Positions 45,119-59,834 of a stretch of 64,000 nucleotides of DNA are shown here, in pieces. This DNA comes from Diphasiastrum complanatum (taxonomy: Eukaryota; Streptophyta; Lycopodiopsida; Lycopodiales; Lycopodiaceae). The stretch covers positions 72,752,857 through 72,816,856 of the forward strand of contig CM055092.1 in the NCBI GenBank assembly GCA_029204225.1, written 5' to 3'. The notes under the pieces were generated by a model. The model saw nothing but the letters and a program-made list of their open reading frames with translations, had not been told where the DNA came from and searched no databases. Position 1 is the stretch's first letter; each line of letters opens with the position of its first letter. The translations under genes and the position numbers were made by a program.

Positions 45119-48100
45119 GTTCATTTTGGTCATGACTTTTATAGAATAGCACATAGGAGCAAGTTTGATTTGAAATGCTTGGTAATTTCCCCCCTCTTAG
45201 TGTACAGGGATGCCTACAAAGGGGGAAAAACAATAGCTGTTAAGAACTTGATAAATTTTCGCACAATTTGATGTTGTGTAGCGATTTCCCTTTCTCAGAA
45301 ACTTATGCTAGATTCAAAAAAAAAATGAGTGGCATTTCAAAATATTACAAATCACACATATACCAATTGAGATTTAAACAACCTGAACTTGGCTTTGGGG
45401 CCTTACCTCCACTCCAAACCGTCTAACTTTGGAAGTCACCGTAGACTCCACGTCCGTGGAGCTAAGATCATCAGCTGCGTAGAGGCTATTTACAACGCTT
45501 CCATCAGACGATATCACACTCAAGGCAATAGAATCTAAACTCCTTTTGAGCCTTTTGCTGGGATAACTGCCATCCTGAGACATCAGTGACCGGGCTTGCA
45601 GTCTACATTTTGTAACTGCTGCCAAATCCTCGCCAACTGCAGCTCTGCAGCCATTACCAGGTGCTGAGGCTGCCAACTTGTCAGACAAGCTTATGACAGA
45701 ATTTATTTCTCTGACTGAAGAACTTAGCGCTTTGGTTGACATGGTGTCAATCTGCATTACATAGCTCAACCTCAGGCGTAAGATATTCAACTAGCTATCA
45801 CCATCTAGCGAACAATTTAGCACGAAAATTGTTTCAAAATGGAAGAGGTTCATCCCTGATCAGTACACAGAACCAATTGCAACCGCAGGTCAATTCAACT
45901 CTTGCCTTTCCTACATATATACTAGTCAAAGGAGGCAAGCAGCACACATTCCGAACTTTAAAAAAAGAGGGGCATGCCTTTGAACTACATAAAACACAAC
46001 TTCACACAAGAAATTCTGAGATTCTAATGAGGAGGAAGATAGCCAGAAAGAAAACCGAGGCAGCTACAAAATATGATAAGAGCCAGATCCTACAACCAAA
46101 ATATTTAAAAACAAGATGTTCATCCCAAAAGCGGGAACTTGTCAGTAACCTGAATGCAAGGCAACCACAATCAGATCTTGCATTTCCTACATATATATTA
46201 ATCAAGAAACACTGAGATTCTAATGAGAGGAAGCAGGAGGATAACCAGAAAGAAAACTGAGATAGGAGCCAAATACTACAAAAATTTATGACCACAAATA
46301 TCAACGAAGAACTAACAAACCAATACAAAATTTCATACTGCGCAAATCATGAGCTTCACATCGTCAGAATTGATTTACTAAATCAGTAAACAACGTCACA
46401 AGCTAAACTTCTCAGCATTTACAGCATACCATCTTCAAAATACGATCAAGTGGGGGCTCATTGGAAGCAGACTTTTCTGCAAGAGAAGTTCCAAGCGTGT
46501 GAAGCTGTGTTCCATCTTGAGCAGCCATTCCTAAAGTAGGACTGGGAGAGAAGTCTAGTAGTGGAGAAACAGATAAGCCAGGGGTACCAATAGCTGCGTT
46601 GTTTGGAGTAGTAGTTGCTGACTGGAATGTTTGGATATTCTGTGAATTGGCAATTAAGGACATTGCTGCAGTGGTAACCTTTGCATCAACATCCTCAATT
46701 GGAGGTGAAGTGACAGGAAGCATAGAAGGAGAAGGGCTCATGAATGGAGGAGTTGCCGCTTGCATTGGTGTACCAGCCTTCGGAATCTGTAACGCTGGTG
46801 ATGTAAAGCTTTGTTGGTCAGGCTGAGGTGACATCTGCTGAGAAAGCTGTGGTGAAGGAGCTTGTAAAATTTGTGGTGAGGACACATTTTGAGGAGATCC
46901 AACTTTCAGCTGTTGTTGCTGTTGCTGCTGTATCTGTTGTGGAAAGAGGTGTCGATTTTTAAACTGCTGTTGCTGCAGCAGGGCCTGCTTTACTGTTGCT
47001 TGCTTCATCTTCATATCCATCTTCAAATCAATATTACCATCAGATATCTGCTGTTGAAGTGGCTGCTGTACCTGTTGCGTATGTATCTGTGCAGGAATTT
47101 GACCTGTTTGTTGTTGCTTCTGCTGCTGAAGATGCTGCTGTTGCTGGAGCAAATGCTGCTGTTGCTGCAGCTGCAATTGCCGATGCTGCTGGTGCTGAAG
47201 TTGCTTCATCTGGTCCTGATCTTTGAAAACAAGCTGCGGCTGATTTTGTTGCACTTGTAATAGCTGCTGCTGTTGTTGCTCTTGTTGTTGCTTTAATACT
47301 TGCTGCTGTAGAGTGTTAGGAGCAGTTTGCGAAAGAGAATTGATTCCAGTTTGCTGCAAAGATCCAAGACCACTTACCTGCAGTGAATTTACTGGATTTC
47401 CCTGGACTGTACCCATTCCACTTTGCTGTAACATAGACATCATGCTGTGCTGCAAATTAGGAAGAGCATTAGCCTGAAGAGAGGTTATACTACTGGACTG
47501 TGAAGTCGTCCCAGAAGAAGGGACCCCAAGCTGCTGTAACTGTTGTGCATGCTTCTCCTGCTGTTGCATATGAGACATTATCTGCTGTTGCTGTTGAAGA
47601 GATTGAACTTTATTCCCATTTTGAGTTGGAGGCATGGTTTGGGGGGCTTGTTGCGGCATCATCTGCTGTTGGGGTAATTTCCGACGTTTGAAGGTCTCCA
47701 TAATACCAACAATCTGTTTTTCGAAAGCTTCCAGCTTGTCTTGTTTGAACTCTTTGGGAAGACTTCCTTTGGGGGCCGATAAATATGGAATCATACGATG
47801 CAGCACATCCTTGTAATGTGTCAGCTTCTGAAGTTGCTCGATAGGCATTGGCTAAACAGACAAACCACACAGATACATTAAATTATGGTCTTAGCTTAGA
47901 AGCCAAAAGCTTCTACATAGATTCCAATTTATAATGCTTGCAAGCCAGACATGGTTCCAATTTCCATAATTTCAAACTTGCCTGACATTCTAAAGTATAT
48001 AAACCTCGTGCACCAAATCCGTAAGATGGCTGGAGGTCATGCTTTCTCACTTTCAATTCTGCCTATAGGCTATATATCCTATGTGAGCTTCATATTTCAA

Positions 48101-51100
48101 TGGAAAATCAAGACACTTCCAATTGTACAGATTTGTTTAATTTCTTCATCGAATTTGCTACTTTAGAGCATAAGGTGATCAAAATAAGTATTTTCACTTT
48201 GAGAAGATAACTTTATGCTTCACCTCAATTTATTGACATCTCTGGCAATTTGAAAATTGGATAAATTTCCAAAGATTATACCATTGAAGCAGTTCATTGA
48301 CAAATTTTAAAGATTTTATTCAAGATATTGACTCCCACCGACCAGTTTGCATGAAAGTCACCAAACCGAAATGAAAACAAAACAAAAGGAAAATTTATCA
48401 AAATACCAAAACTTTTAGTCTGTAAACATAATTAGCATAACTTGAAGACTCAACGTAGTTTGAAGTTTAAAATGAGAAATACATCAAGCAAGTTGCAAAA
48501 AATATTTGCAACAAAGCTGCCTTTGCTATTATCCACAAGTGTCTCAAGTCTCTGTAACATTAGCTATTTTTACGTGGAGAGACTGCAAGTTCACTACTAA
48601 GTCAACTCAGAAAATGTTTTATAAAAGTTCAAGTGAAGAAACCAGCCAGCATGCCAAGTAAAAAGTTAGAATTTTTTTTCATGGTTTCCAGTTATCTTAC
48701 ACTGTCAAGATGATTAGAGTCTCTCAAATGGGACTAACAGAATCAGACATGATTTTTTAATCCAGATTCAGTCAGCTCTCCCCATGTTTCATTTGTAGAT
48801 ATCAGAACTTGTCTATGAATGCATGAGGCTGTATCTCATCAGTAGATATCTGTGTCTTGTCAAATACATGTGCATGTGTCTCATCTATATATGCCCATGT
48901 CTCATCACATTGATCATGCTAAGCCTATAACCCCGTCTATTGTAGTTAACAAGATATCAAACTTGCTGGTTACGAAGACAACTCTTGTGAAGCAATCACT
49001 TTGGAATCTCTGACCATTTAGCTGAAGTAAGAACAAGATCCTCAAGTGTCATCGAGTTCATAAATTCTGAATACTTAACTAAAAATTTGCCCAGATACAA
49101 AATTAAAATATCCAAAACTTAGAATTGCAAAAATTCAACTTGAGCAAGGTCTACAATATTGCTCTCAATTGATGGATAGATCTGATAGAGCTGTCTTAAA
49201 TATGGAAGAGCTTGCATTCAATCCAATGGCCTTGTTTTGAAACTCGATACCACATGGCCTAATCAATCCACATGTCGTCCAACCTTTTACAATCATGGGA
49301 AAGCTTGAGTTTGTTCAAAGCTGACAGCTTGATATTCGTGGTTGTTTGAGCATAATTCATGATTTAGTCAAAGCACGTCTAGTCTCTGGCTAAGAGTATA
49401 TGGTAATACTAGCATTTCCAACACTGTATGTGGAATAGGAAAAAGGCATGCATCAGCTTGGCATGCTATTATCATTATAAATGATATGGTGTGCATGGTC
49501 CTAGAATGGGGCTCACAAGTGGTAGGCCTAGAGTCGGCCAAAAGCCCATGATGGGCATATACTTTTGCTCGCTCGGAACAGTACACGGAAGCATTGTCGC
49601 AGGATCAACATGTACAAGTTTTAGGAAAAAACAATATGTTGTTCATCCATGACATTTTCAACATTGAAAACTCAAAAAAATAAGGAACTCAAAAATAAGG
49701 CATGATCACATCATCATGACATCGTAAATCATATTTGTAATACTACATAAAACATATCATTGACAAAAAAAAAATCCTCTACTACTAAAGAGAATACGAG
49801 AGAATAAGGAGGAATGTCGCCTCAAGTTCAACTCAGCTCAAGTTCATCAACTTCTAATCCAATTAGTTGGTCTATCAACGAATGTTATGGCACCAACTCG
49901 CAATAATCTAGAAATCTTTGAGGCAAGTTTGAAAAGATACTCAGTCACTACCCCAAATTGAATACAAAAGGATTCTTAATGGCTTGCTTGGCTAGATTAA
50001 CTCCTTAAAAATAGTACAATCAGTTGCCTTTTGATTGCCCCAAAATCAAGACATTGCATGCATGAAGAAGTTTCAACCTCCCATGATAGCACAGATAGTT
50101 GCCTTTCCATTGCGTCAAAATTAAGATATTGCAAAGGTCCTTCAACCTCCAATTCTCAATCAACCGTACACTAGCTATTTTTGTGTTTGTTAAGCTGATC
50201 ATGCACCATTCAAGCATAAGCTTGAATGCTCAAAATCCATCATAGCATTGCCTCATCCATGCAACATGCCTAATGTCAATAAGAACAGGAAAATTTCACT
50301 ACACTAACCAAAAGAATTCTAGCTATATTGGCATTAATAGCATATCATCCTACCTATGACTCTCCTCATTGAAATAATCGTCCAACACTAGTCCCAAAAC
50401 TACGGGGTTTTGATTGCACTTTGCATTTACAATCACATGTCATAACTATAAAATCGATCTCATTATGAAACTCATAATACCATTCACATGCAACGCACTA
50501 ACCACGACTCACATATGCAGTGATCATCCACTCAACAAGATTGAACTCAAAAAAATATTGGAAATAAAAGCAAAATGTAGGGCTTTCCTACAATCTCTCA
50601 TGGATACCATGTCATACAACCATGCAATCTTCTTCACAAACGTTGCACACCATACTATTTGTAGCCTTTCCCATTGCTTCAGAATTCACCATTCATAAAA
50701 TTGCTTTAATCATCTTCAACGGTTCTCATTAGATCTACTCATGGATAACCTCATACAACAACTAAAGTTCAAAAAACTATGGGAACTAGATATCAAAGGA
50801 TCCTACAATCCATAAGAGTAAACATATACTCAACTCTGTGCGATGGGAAACCATATCAGCATTCAATCAATCCTAGTGTCTGATGCCAGTACAACGCTGC
50901 TTCTATCTAAGAAACACCCAATCCTAGTACTAGACTAATCATGAGGACTCCTAACTAATCAGGCATAGAATGATTAATCACCAATCCACCCAAAATGCCC
51001 ACGCCCTACAATATAAAATTATAAATAGCCACAACCCATGCTTATCCATATTGGTGCATGGAAAATATGATCCCACTCCTAATGTCCATGCAATATTTAC

Positions 51101-54100
51101 CCACTTCCAGTCAGATGTAACTCCAATCACATCTACATGTGCATCCACTAAAGTTATCCTCCACTCAAGTAGTCCTCTAACCTCAACTAGGTATCTTTTC
51201 ATCAGGTCGGGGGCTAATTAACCACAGGTAATGAGGGACGTAAAGGTAACTTTGTTTGTTTCCATGATTTTCCCACGTCCATGGTAAACAATAATTCATC
51301 TTATCTGAGCTTGACACTAGATTCAGAAGTGCTTCTTGGGAAGAAATAACCCATTGAATTGGTTATGAGACATTCCTAGGATCAAATGGTCGTTCCTCTA
51401 TCTATGGTCACTCTGAAATTATATCACTCTTTGTTGGCTTTAGTTTGCATTAGTTTCAAATGTGGAGATTGACTTTTCTCTTCCAATGATTGACTGTTCT
51501 GAAGCTCAGCATGGCTGATGCAGCTTAAACTAAGCATAATCAGGATAAAACTTAGCCTTATAAATGAGGAAAAGTACCACTGTTTTGGCTGACCTTTGTT
51601 TGGACCATGAAGTTCCATTTCCCTTTCCTCTCCTAACTTTATCATTGAAATACAGAATCTGGTAATGCACGAATCACAAAAAACAATAGCTGCCAATTAC
51701 CTTGCACAGTCAAGGAGGAGTTTTTCAAACTTATCTTCTCATGAAGACTGCATGATACAACTTGATTGTCAGATCCATCACAGATGCAAGATGCAAAGCT
51801 TATATTAAGAAAACTTTGGATTGCATTCCACCAGCCAAAAATTCAAAAGAGAAATGAATTAGATTCATTGCATCCAGGAATAGCTCCTTAAGCTTATGTT
51901 ACAATATGCAATAAGAAAATTTTTGTTGGAGATGGTGAACTCATGCAACCATTCTCCCGCATTCCCTGAAGGGACCAACATATCGGCAGCCATCGACACC
52001 GAATTTGTCGGACTCCCAACCAAAGAGCTGAAGGCGGACTATCGGGACCATAGCTCGTTGGGCAAGCTGAACTATCGGCCTCCTGCCGTCGGGTGTGAAG
52101 TAACGTTACCAAAGGGACATTTAACCAATGATTTAGCATAAACCTCTCTTGTAATAATTAGTTAATCTATCTTGCAATCTCACAGCGTGAGACATAAGTA
52201 TACGTTAGAATTCAGAATAGATATGATGAAGATACACATCTGCAAGAAGCAGACATAGAATTGTAAGAGGAGCGTCAGGCCGCCAACGAGCGAAACACTA
52301 CCGACTCACTCTTAAACAATTCAGAAATACAATATACTTTCTGTTCTTCCAATTTTGATCCTTGAGCTACATCTGTTTGTTTGATTGATTGCTACAATGT
52401 CTGTGATCGATAGCCACGTATCTAGGTCCTGCAATTGAATGCATAGTGTAGCGCACTTCCGCCAAGAATAGGTGCACACAACTGAGCATCGCTCTCAAAA
52501 CTCTCAAACCACCGATTCCCAGACATGGTATCAGAGCCGATTCATTAGACACACTATGGCTACTACGATTCAAACTACGATTGCTATCAATCTTGATGGC
52601 GCAAACTATCGAGTATGGAAGTTCAAGATCAAAACACTCTTAAAGGGTGAAGGGATATGGTCAGTGACCGATCTCACAGAAGAAAAGCCTCCAGAGGGAG
52701 ACCCAAGGAGAGCAGAATGGATTAGGAAGGATGAATGCGCAATGGCGATTATCGTGTCCTCCGTGAACAAAGAAATCCTCATGCAAATTGAAGATTGCGA
52801 CAGCAGCCATGAAGCGTGGGAGAAACTAAAGCAAAAGTACGAAGTGAGGATAGCTGCATCAGTCATGCACCTACACAATCAGCTACAAAGCTTGCGATGG
52901 GATGGCAACGACTTGGATCAACATGTTGAGAAGATCAGAACGATCTTCGCTCACCTTTCAGCATCTGGACAGGAGCACCAAGTCCTGGCACCGCAGCAGC
53001 TGATGTACTTTTTTGAAATCTCTACCTTCATCCTATCAGCCTCTGAGAATGCTCATCCTGAGCTTACCAGAGATGGCATTCTACATATGAATGCTGCCAC
53101 AACCCGAAAGGGAAGCACAAAGCAGAAAAAGCAAATGTTGCAAAATCATCGAAGAATGTTGAGAAGAGCAACAATGCCTTCACTATAGTCGATGAGGCAT
53201 CAACCAGCTACACGGAGCACAACTATGATATAGTCATCGATCTGGAGCTACATCACATATTACCTGCAACAAAAACTTCTTGATCAACTACAAGACACTC
53301 GACAATGCAAGAACAGTGATACTAGGTGATGCGAGCAGACACGATGTCGAAGGCATCAGGACTCTACAGCTACATACACTGTCGAGACATGCAGAGCTTC
53401 AAGGAGCGCTCTACATACCTACGCCAAGGAGGGATCTACTGTGTGTCGAGAATAGTCGATCTTGGAATACGAGTCCTATTCGATGGGAACGTATGCCGAA
53501 TAATAGAGCAAAAATCAAACAAGTTGCTAGTTGTCAAGTCTAGACAAGGTAACCCGTATCAAGCTAAAATTATCAGCAACTATGATAGCATATTAAATGC
53601 ATCAAAAAATGAAAATCATCTCTGGCATAGAAGAATGTATCATTATAATATGAGGAGTCTCTACGACATGAGCAGAAAGGAAATTGAAACTGGTCTAAGA
53701 GTTACAAGTCTAGAGTCCGACCTCTGTGAAGCATGCCATAAAGGCAAGTAGGATCGAAGTCCATTTGTACATGAAGGAAGAAGAGCCAAGGATATCCTTG
53801 AGCTCGTCCGCTCAGATGTCTGTGGACCGATGAAAGTCGACTCTCTCTCTGGATCGCAATATTTCCTCACTTTCATTGATAATTACAACAAGATGACGAC
53901 GATCTACAACTTAAAGAAAAAATCAGAAGTGTTCGATGCTTTCAACAGGTTCGTGGCATTCGTTGAAAGACACGCCTCCAAGAAATTGCCGACAATCAGG
54001 TCCAACAATAGAGGCAAGTATTCGAGCAAGGAGTTTTTAGGCTTCTGCCAGGACAGAGGAATCGAGCATCAGTTCACACCTGCCTATACACCACAGTACA

Positions 54101-57100
54101 ATGGTGTAGCAGAAAGAAGAAATAGGACGCTTGTCGAAGGAGCTAAATGGATGATGGCACAAGGGCAGTTGTCGAGTCAATTTTGGGCCGAAGCAGTTGC
54201 ATGGATGATGGCGCAAGCGCAATTGCTGAGTCAATTTTGGGCCAAAGCAATTGCAACTGCTTCGGCCCAAATTGACTCGGCCCAATGACAACCCTGGAAG
54301 ACAAAACGTCGTACGAAATGTGGACGGGTGAGAACTCTGATCTATCGTATGTGCAAGTATTCAGATGTGCAGCATACATGCACATACCAAAAGAGAAAAG
54401 AAGTAAACTCGACGAAAAGTCGGTGCAAACAGTCATGGTCGGATATTCGAACGGCTCACAGATCTACCGACTCTACAATCCAACCTCGAAAAAGGCAGTA
54501 ATGAGAAGAGATGTGAAGTTCGACGAATCGACGTTTCCTGGAATGAAGGAATCAAAGAGCCATGAAATCTTCACAATATTGTCGATTGAAGAGGAGTCCA
54601 AGGCCAGACATCAAACCAAAATGTCGAACCACATACTCCAGAGCAGGAAGCAGAAGACCAACCTGTCGAAGATATCGAAGAAGACACAAACCAGCAGCGA
54701 CAAATCGGACCAAGAAGGTCGACAAGAACAAGAAGACCCTCTAACCGATACATTGACAATCTTTAGTGGAGTGAAGACACAGATGTCGAATACTGCAGCT
54801 ACACTGAAGAGCGACGACATATCAAGAAGCTATCCAGAGTCCAGAGGGAGATTCGATGAAGCAGAATCAGGCGTGGACACTGGAGCCACTACCTGAAGGA
54901 AAGAAAATGGTCAACTGCAAAGGGTATACAAAGGGAAGCTAAAGTCAGATGGAACTGTCGGACGTTACAAAGCTCGACTTGTCGCCAAGGGCTACACGCA
55001 GAGGTATGGTGTCGACTACTTCGACACATACTCACCCATGGTCAAGATGTCGAGCATCCGACTACTACTCGCATATGCAAAAAAGTATGATCTGAAAGTG
55101 CACCAGATCGATGTAAAGACACCCTTTCTTCACAAAGACCTAGACGAAGAAATCTTCATAAAGCAGCCTGAAGGATACGAAGACCCGAACAATCGAAATT
55201 ACGCCTGTCGGCTGAATCGATGTATCTACGGTCTCAAGCAGGCATCACGAGCTTGGTATAAGAAGCTCGACAGTCTTCTGGAGTCTCTACGCTTTACTCA
55301 TACAGCACCTGACTGTAATGTGTATGTAAAAAAAATAGAAAATAAGTTTGTGATTCTTACAATATTTGTAGATGACTCTTTAATGATAGGCAATTGTCTG
55401 ATGTTGATAAATGATACGAAGAGTCAGATATCTGCAAACTATGAAATCACAGACTTAGGAGAAGCAACAAAATGTCTGGGGCTGCAACTCAAAAGAGGCC
55501 GAACAAGAATCATGCAAGTAAGCCAATCAGAATATGCTGAAAAGATATTGAAATAGTACAGAATGAACAACTGCAAAGAAAAGGCAACACCAATGACAGC
55601 CAAAGCCAGATTATCGAAGCAAGAGTGCCCAAACACAGAAGAAGAGAGGCAAAAGATGGAACAGATACCATATCAAAATTTGATCGGAAGTCTGATGTAC
55701 CTCATGGTTTGCACATTTTTGTGATATAGAATCTTATGATTGTTTGAAGGTGAGCCATATAGCATCCTATTGTCCATTGCTAGACAGTAGGAAGAGTATA
55801 TATGAGAAGATATAATCAAAATTGAAAAAATCGGCTTGTTGTCCATCGCTGGACAGGGAGCCTATTACTCACATAAAGCATCAAAAAAAAAGAAAGTAGA
55901 TGATCCTACTATCCATCGCTGGGGACAGTAGGAGGTTATTTGCAAGTATGAGAAGTATGAATCGCTGGACAGAAAGTCTATCAACCTTATAACACATTTT
56001 TTAGCATTATGAAAGAGAGCCATATGTCTTGGACATCGGCTATCATCTATGTTTTATTGAAGCCAAATAAAAGTGTATGATAGGGCCAGCCCATCGTTGT
56101 CAACCAGAGCTTGAAAAAGCAACTTTACAATTGAAAAGACAACAGGCAGTTCATCGTTGCCACCTGAGTTTGTAGCGCATCTTGCAGAGATATAAATAGT
56201 GATTGATTGTCCATCAATGCTAGTGAGGCAAGATGGACGTGTTTCTACCTTCAGAAAACCGCTAGATCTGTCCATCGCTGGATAGTCATCATTCGAAACA
56301 TAATAGACTCATTTACAACTTGATGTAGTGAGCAAGATCTAGCTATAACTAAGAGTTATCAAGGAAGTATCATAAGACCCGATCTATCGTTCCCTGTCTA
56401 CTCATTAAGTCAATTCTCTTCCAATCCTAGCATGGCTCATTGGGTGATGGCAAAAAGAATACTACAATATCTAAAAGGCAGGGATTGATCTACACAGTAG
56501 AAGATGAATTTATGCTGCGACACTACAGTGATGCAAGCTGGGCGAGCTGCAAAGACGACAGCAAGTCCGCAACAGGTGGATGTTCGATAGCGTGCGGAGC
56601 AGCGATAAGTTGGATCTGCAAGAAGCAGACATTGGTGGCGCAATCTTCATGCAAAGCTGAATACGTGGCAGTTCAAAGCTGGCAAACGAGGTGCCATATT
56701 TCCTCGAAAAGCGTTTCAAAACGCATTCGAAACAGGCCGTACGAAACACCCTGTTTCGAAATGTCGTTTCAGTGTTTGAAACGATTTAAAAACAAAAAAC
56801 CAAAATTCCAAAACCGCACCATAAGCTTTGTAGTATGTACTGGCAATGGGCATGACAGATTCTTGCAACCTAATAACCTATCCATGACAGTATCAATAAT
56901 AGACTGAAGAAAGTGACCATAGTCACCACACACAGCTTCTCCTCTTGAGATTACATTCTCTAGAGCATTCTCACAAAATTGGATGTATCTACTTGTTACT
57001 AGACTTTCTATGACATCTGTAAACCCCAAAAACCCTCAAAAACACATTTTCAAAAAAAAAAAACCTAAAAAAAAATTTTGTTTCGAACCTAAACTAGATG

Positions 57101-59462
57101 TTTCAAACGCGTTTTGAAACGACGTACGCAACGATCCCATTAAACATTGACGAGGTGATATGGTTACAGATGATATTGGAAGCAATTGGCATACATCAAG
57201 GAGATCCTTGCATCATGAAGATGGATTCTCAGAGCGCTATTTACTTAGCCCAGGATCCAGTTTTTCACTCAAAAACCAAACATATACCAAACATATACCT
57301 CTGAAGTACCATCACATTCGAGATCTGATCTCAAAAGGAGAGCTGAATGTCGAATTCATCAAATCAGAAGACATGATTGCAGATTTGCTGACCAAGCCGC
57401 TGGACAAACCACTATTCACTAAACACAGGAAATCGATGGGAATTGGATAACAAAAGAAAGGTTGCATCGTTCAAGAGGGAGCGTTGGAGATGGTGAACTC
57501 GTGCAAACATTCTCCCGCATTCCCAGAAGGGGCCGACATATCGGCAGCCATCAACACCGAATTTGTCGGACCCCCGTTGAAGGCGGCCTCCCGCAGTCGG
57601 GAGTGAATCTTCCAGGCTGTCACGCTCAGCCGCAAAAAGTAATGTTACCAGAGGGACAGTTGATCAATGATTTAGCATAAACCTCTCTTGTAATAATTAG
57701 TTAATCTATCTTGTAATCTCACATCGTGAGACATAAGCATAGGTTAGAATTCAAAATAGATATGATGAAAATATAGATCTGCAAGAAGCAGAGATAGAAT
57801 TGTAAGAGGAGCGTCAGGCCCCCAACAAGCGAGACACTACCAACTCACTCTAAAACAATTCAGAAATACAAAATACTTTCTGTTCTTCCAATTCTGATTC
57901 TTGTGTTACATCTATTTGTTTGATTGATTGCTTCAATGTCTGTGATCGATAGCCGTGTATCTAGGTCCTGCAATTGAATGCATAGTGTAGCACACTTCCG
58001 CCAAGAATAGGCACACACAGCTGAGCATCGCTCTCAAAACTCTCAAACCACCGATTCTCGGACATTTCTGGACAATGTTCTCAAGTGCGGTATTTCTGAC
58101 ATATGAATTTGCTCTAAGAACTTAACTATGCAAAATCCAATGTGATTTTTTAAACGCTTTCCACAGAGCATGAAATAAGAACCAAACCTATGAAGAGCCT
58201 GAATCGGACTGCAAGCTCTAGCTACCAAAAAAGGTTCATTGGTCCTTATCTAGAGCATTCAGCTGATTGCACTATGAGAATTGCCCGACTGTTGGCCTAA
58301 ACATGATTGAGTTTGAGAAGATAATGATCTATTACCATGAACAGAAAATAAACCTTCGAGCATCCAAATCAACAAAAACAAAGAGAACATAATTGACTGC
58401 CAAAAAGAAACAGAATTGTTTCGTGACAAGATTGAGAAATCTTTTAATAACAGACCATGAAGCCAGAATTGAGAGGGCTGATTTTAGAGGTGGTACCTGT
58501 TTGCTTCTTGTTGTGAGCATGCTATATAAATCCTTCATGTCCTGAAAATACTTTTCCTTTAACACTTGCAACTGCACAGAAAGGCACCAACTTGTCTTAT
58601 TTGCAAAACCATGGTCCTATGTTTGAGCAAATATGCGAACTATTTCCCACAAGGAAGAAAAATGCCTAATATCACAGTCACGACAATCACAAGAAACCTC
58701 ACCTTTTGCCAAACAATATCATTTGGATCTACACCGACGGACTGTGCTGTCTGCCCTGAAGATTCAATAGAAGCTGAGAAACCAAAGACAAATCAGGCTT
58801 TCCAATTACGAAAAGGGGACCAGTTAAATACCAAATAACAAAAGTTTTCAAAACAACTTGTTGACAAAAGATCAATTTATGTCTTTCCATGGCACCTGAA
58901 GAAGCCTCAGAAAGAACACGCTGCTGCTGCGCTTGAAGCAGCTGTTGCTTTTGTTGCTGCTGGTCAAGCAAACCGTGCTGTTGTTGGGCCAAACCAACTG
59001 ATTGATTCATTCTTTGCTGCTGCATAACACTGGTTTGTTGAGGTAGTTGAGGAAGAGATTGTTGTTGCTGCTGAGTTGTCTGCTGTTGTTGCAGCTGCAT
59101 CTGAGGCTGCAAAGGCAACGATTGTTGTTGTGGTGTTTGCTGTTGTTGTGACTGAGATTGCAACGACATTGAAGGAGGTTGCTGCTGATGAGACTGAGAT
59201 TGCCCAAGTTGTTGCTGCTGCTGGAGCTGTGGCTGTGATTGTCCAAGCTGCTGCTGCTGCTGGAGCACTTGCTGCTGGGTTTGGGAGGTTTGCGGCGGTT
59301 GAATCTGCTTACTTTGCTGCAACATTTGTTGCTGCAATAGTTGCTGCGGATGGAGGACCTGAACACTGCTTTGCTGGTTCAAAAGCTGCTGAGGTTGTTG
59401 TGATTGTTGCAACATTGACTGTTGTTGCTGCTGGTGTAATACAGAGGCCTGATGCTGCAAGG

Positions 59463-59548
<86 letters not shown>

Positions 59549-59802
59549 AGCTGTTGTTGCTGCTGCTGTTGATGCTGCAGCTGTTGTTGTTGCTGCTGCT
59601 GCTGCATTATAGATTGTTGCTGCAATTTTTGTTTGATATGGGCCTGTTGCTGCTGTTGCTGCATCCTTTGCTGGTAAAGTTGTTGCTGCTGCAACTGAGC
59701 CTGTTGTTGCTGCTGCTGAACCTGTTGCTGTTGTACAGCTTGCTGTTGCTGCTGCTGTTGTTGTACAGCTTGTTGCTGTTGCTGCTGCTGTTGTTGTATG
59801 GC

Positions 59803-59834
<32 letters not shown>

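Larger units (their letters stand above)
52556..57450 (+). pseudogene. Copia polyprotein, nearly full length but broken
   Basis: Gag from ATG 52,556 (INLDGANYRVWKFKIKTLL, then HEAWEKLKQKYE); the zinc knuckle part is missing. Protease: the DSG loop at 53,239-53,245 has lost one base (GAT CTG GAG), a frameshift within the active site. GAG-pre-integrase HLWHRRMYHYNMRSLYDMS (53,620). Integrase: first Asp in VRSDVCGPM, second Asp replaced by Asn (RSNNRGKYSS), then NGVAERRNRTLVE. An internal duplication sits at 54,148-54,277. Reverse transcriptase from about 54,980 (VHQIDVKTPFLHKDL, YGLKQASRAWYKKLD, active site FVDDSLMIG). RNase H at 56,515-57,450 (LRHYSDASWASCKDD, then DMIADLLTKPLD). Two insertions (55,725-56,395 and 56,694-57,149) and several stops add to the damage. 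Confidence 0.85.

Noticed and set aside
46889-47260. Plus-strand Leu-rich frame
   Set aside because: Antisense shadow of the Gln-rich MED15 exon at 47,851-46,430.
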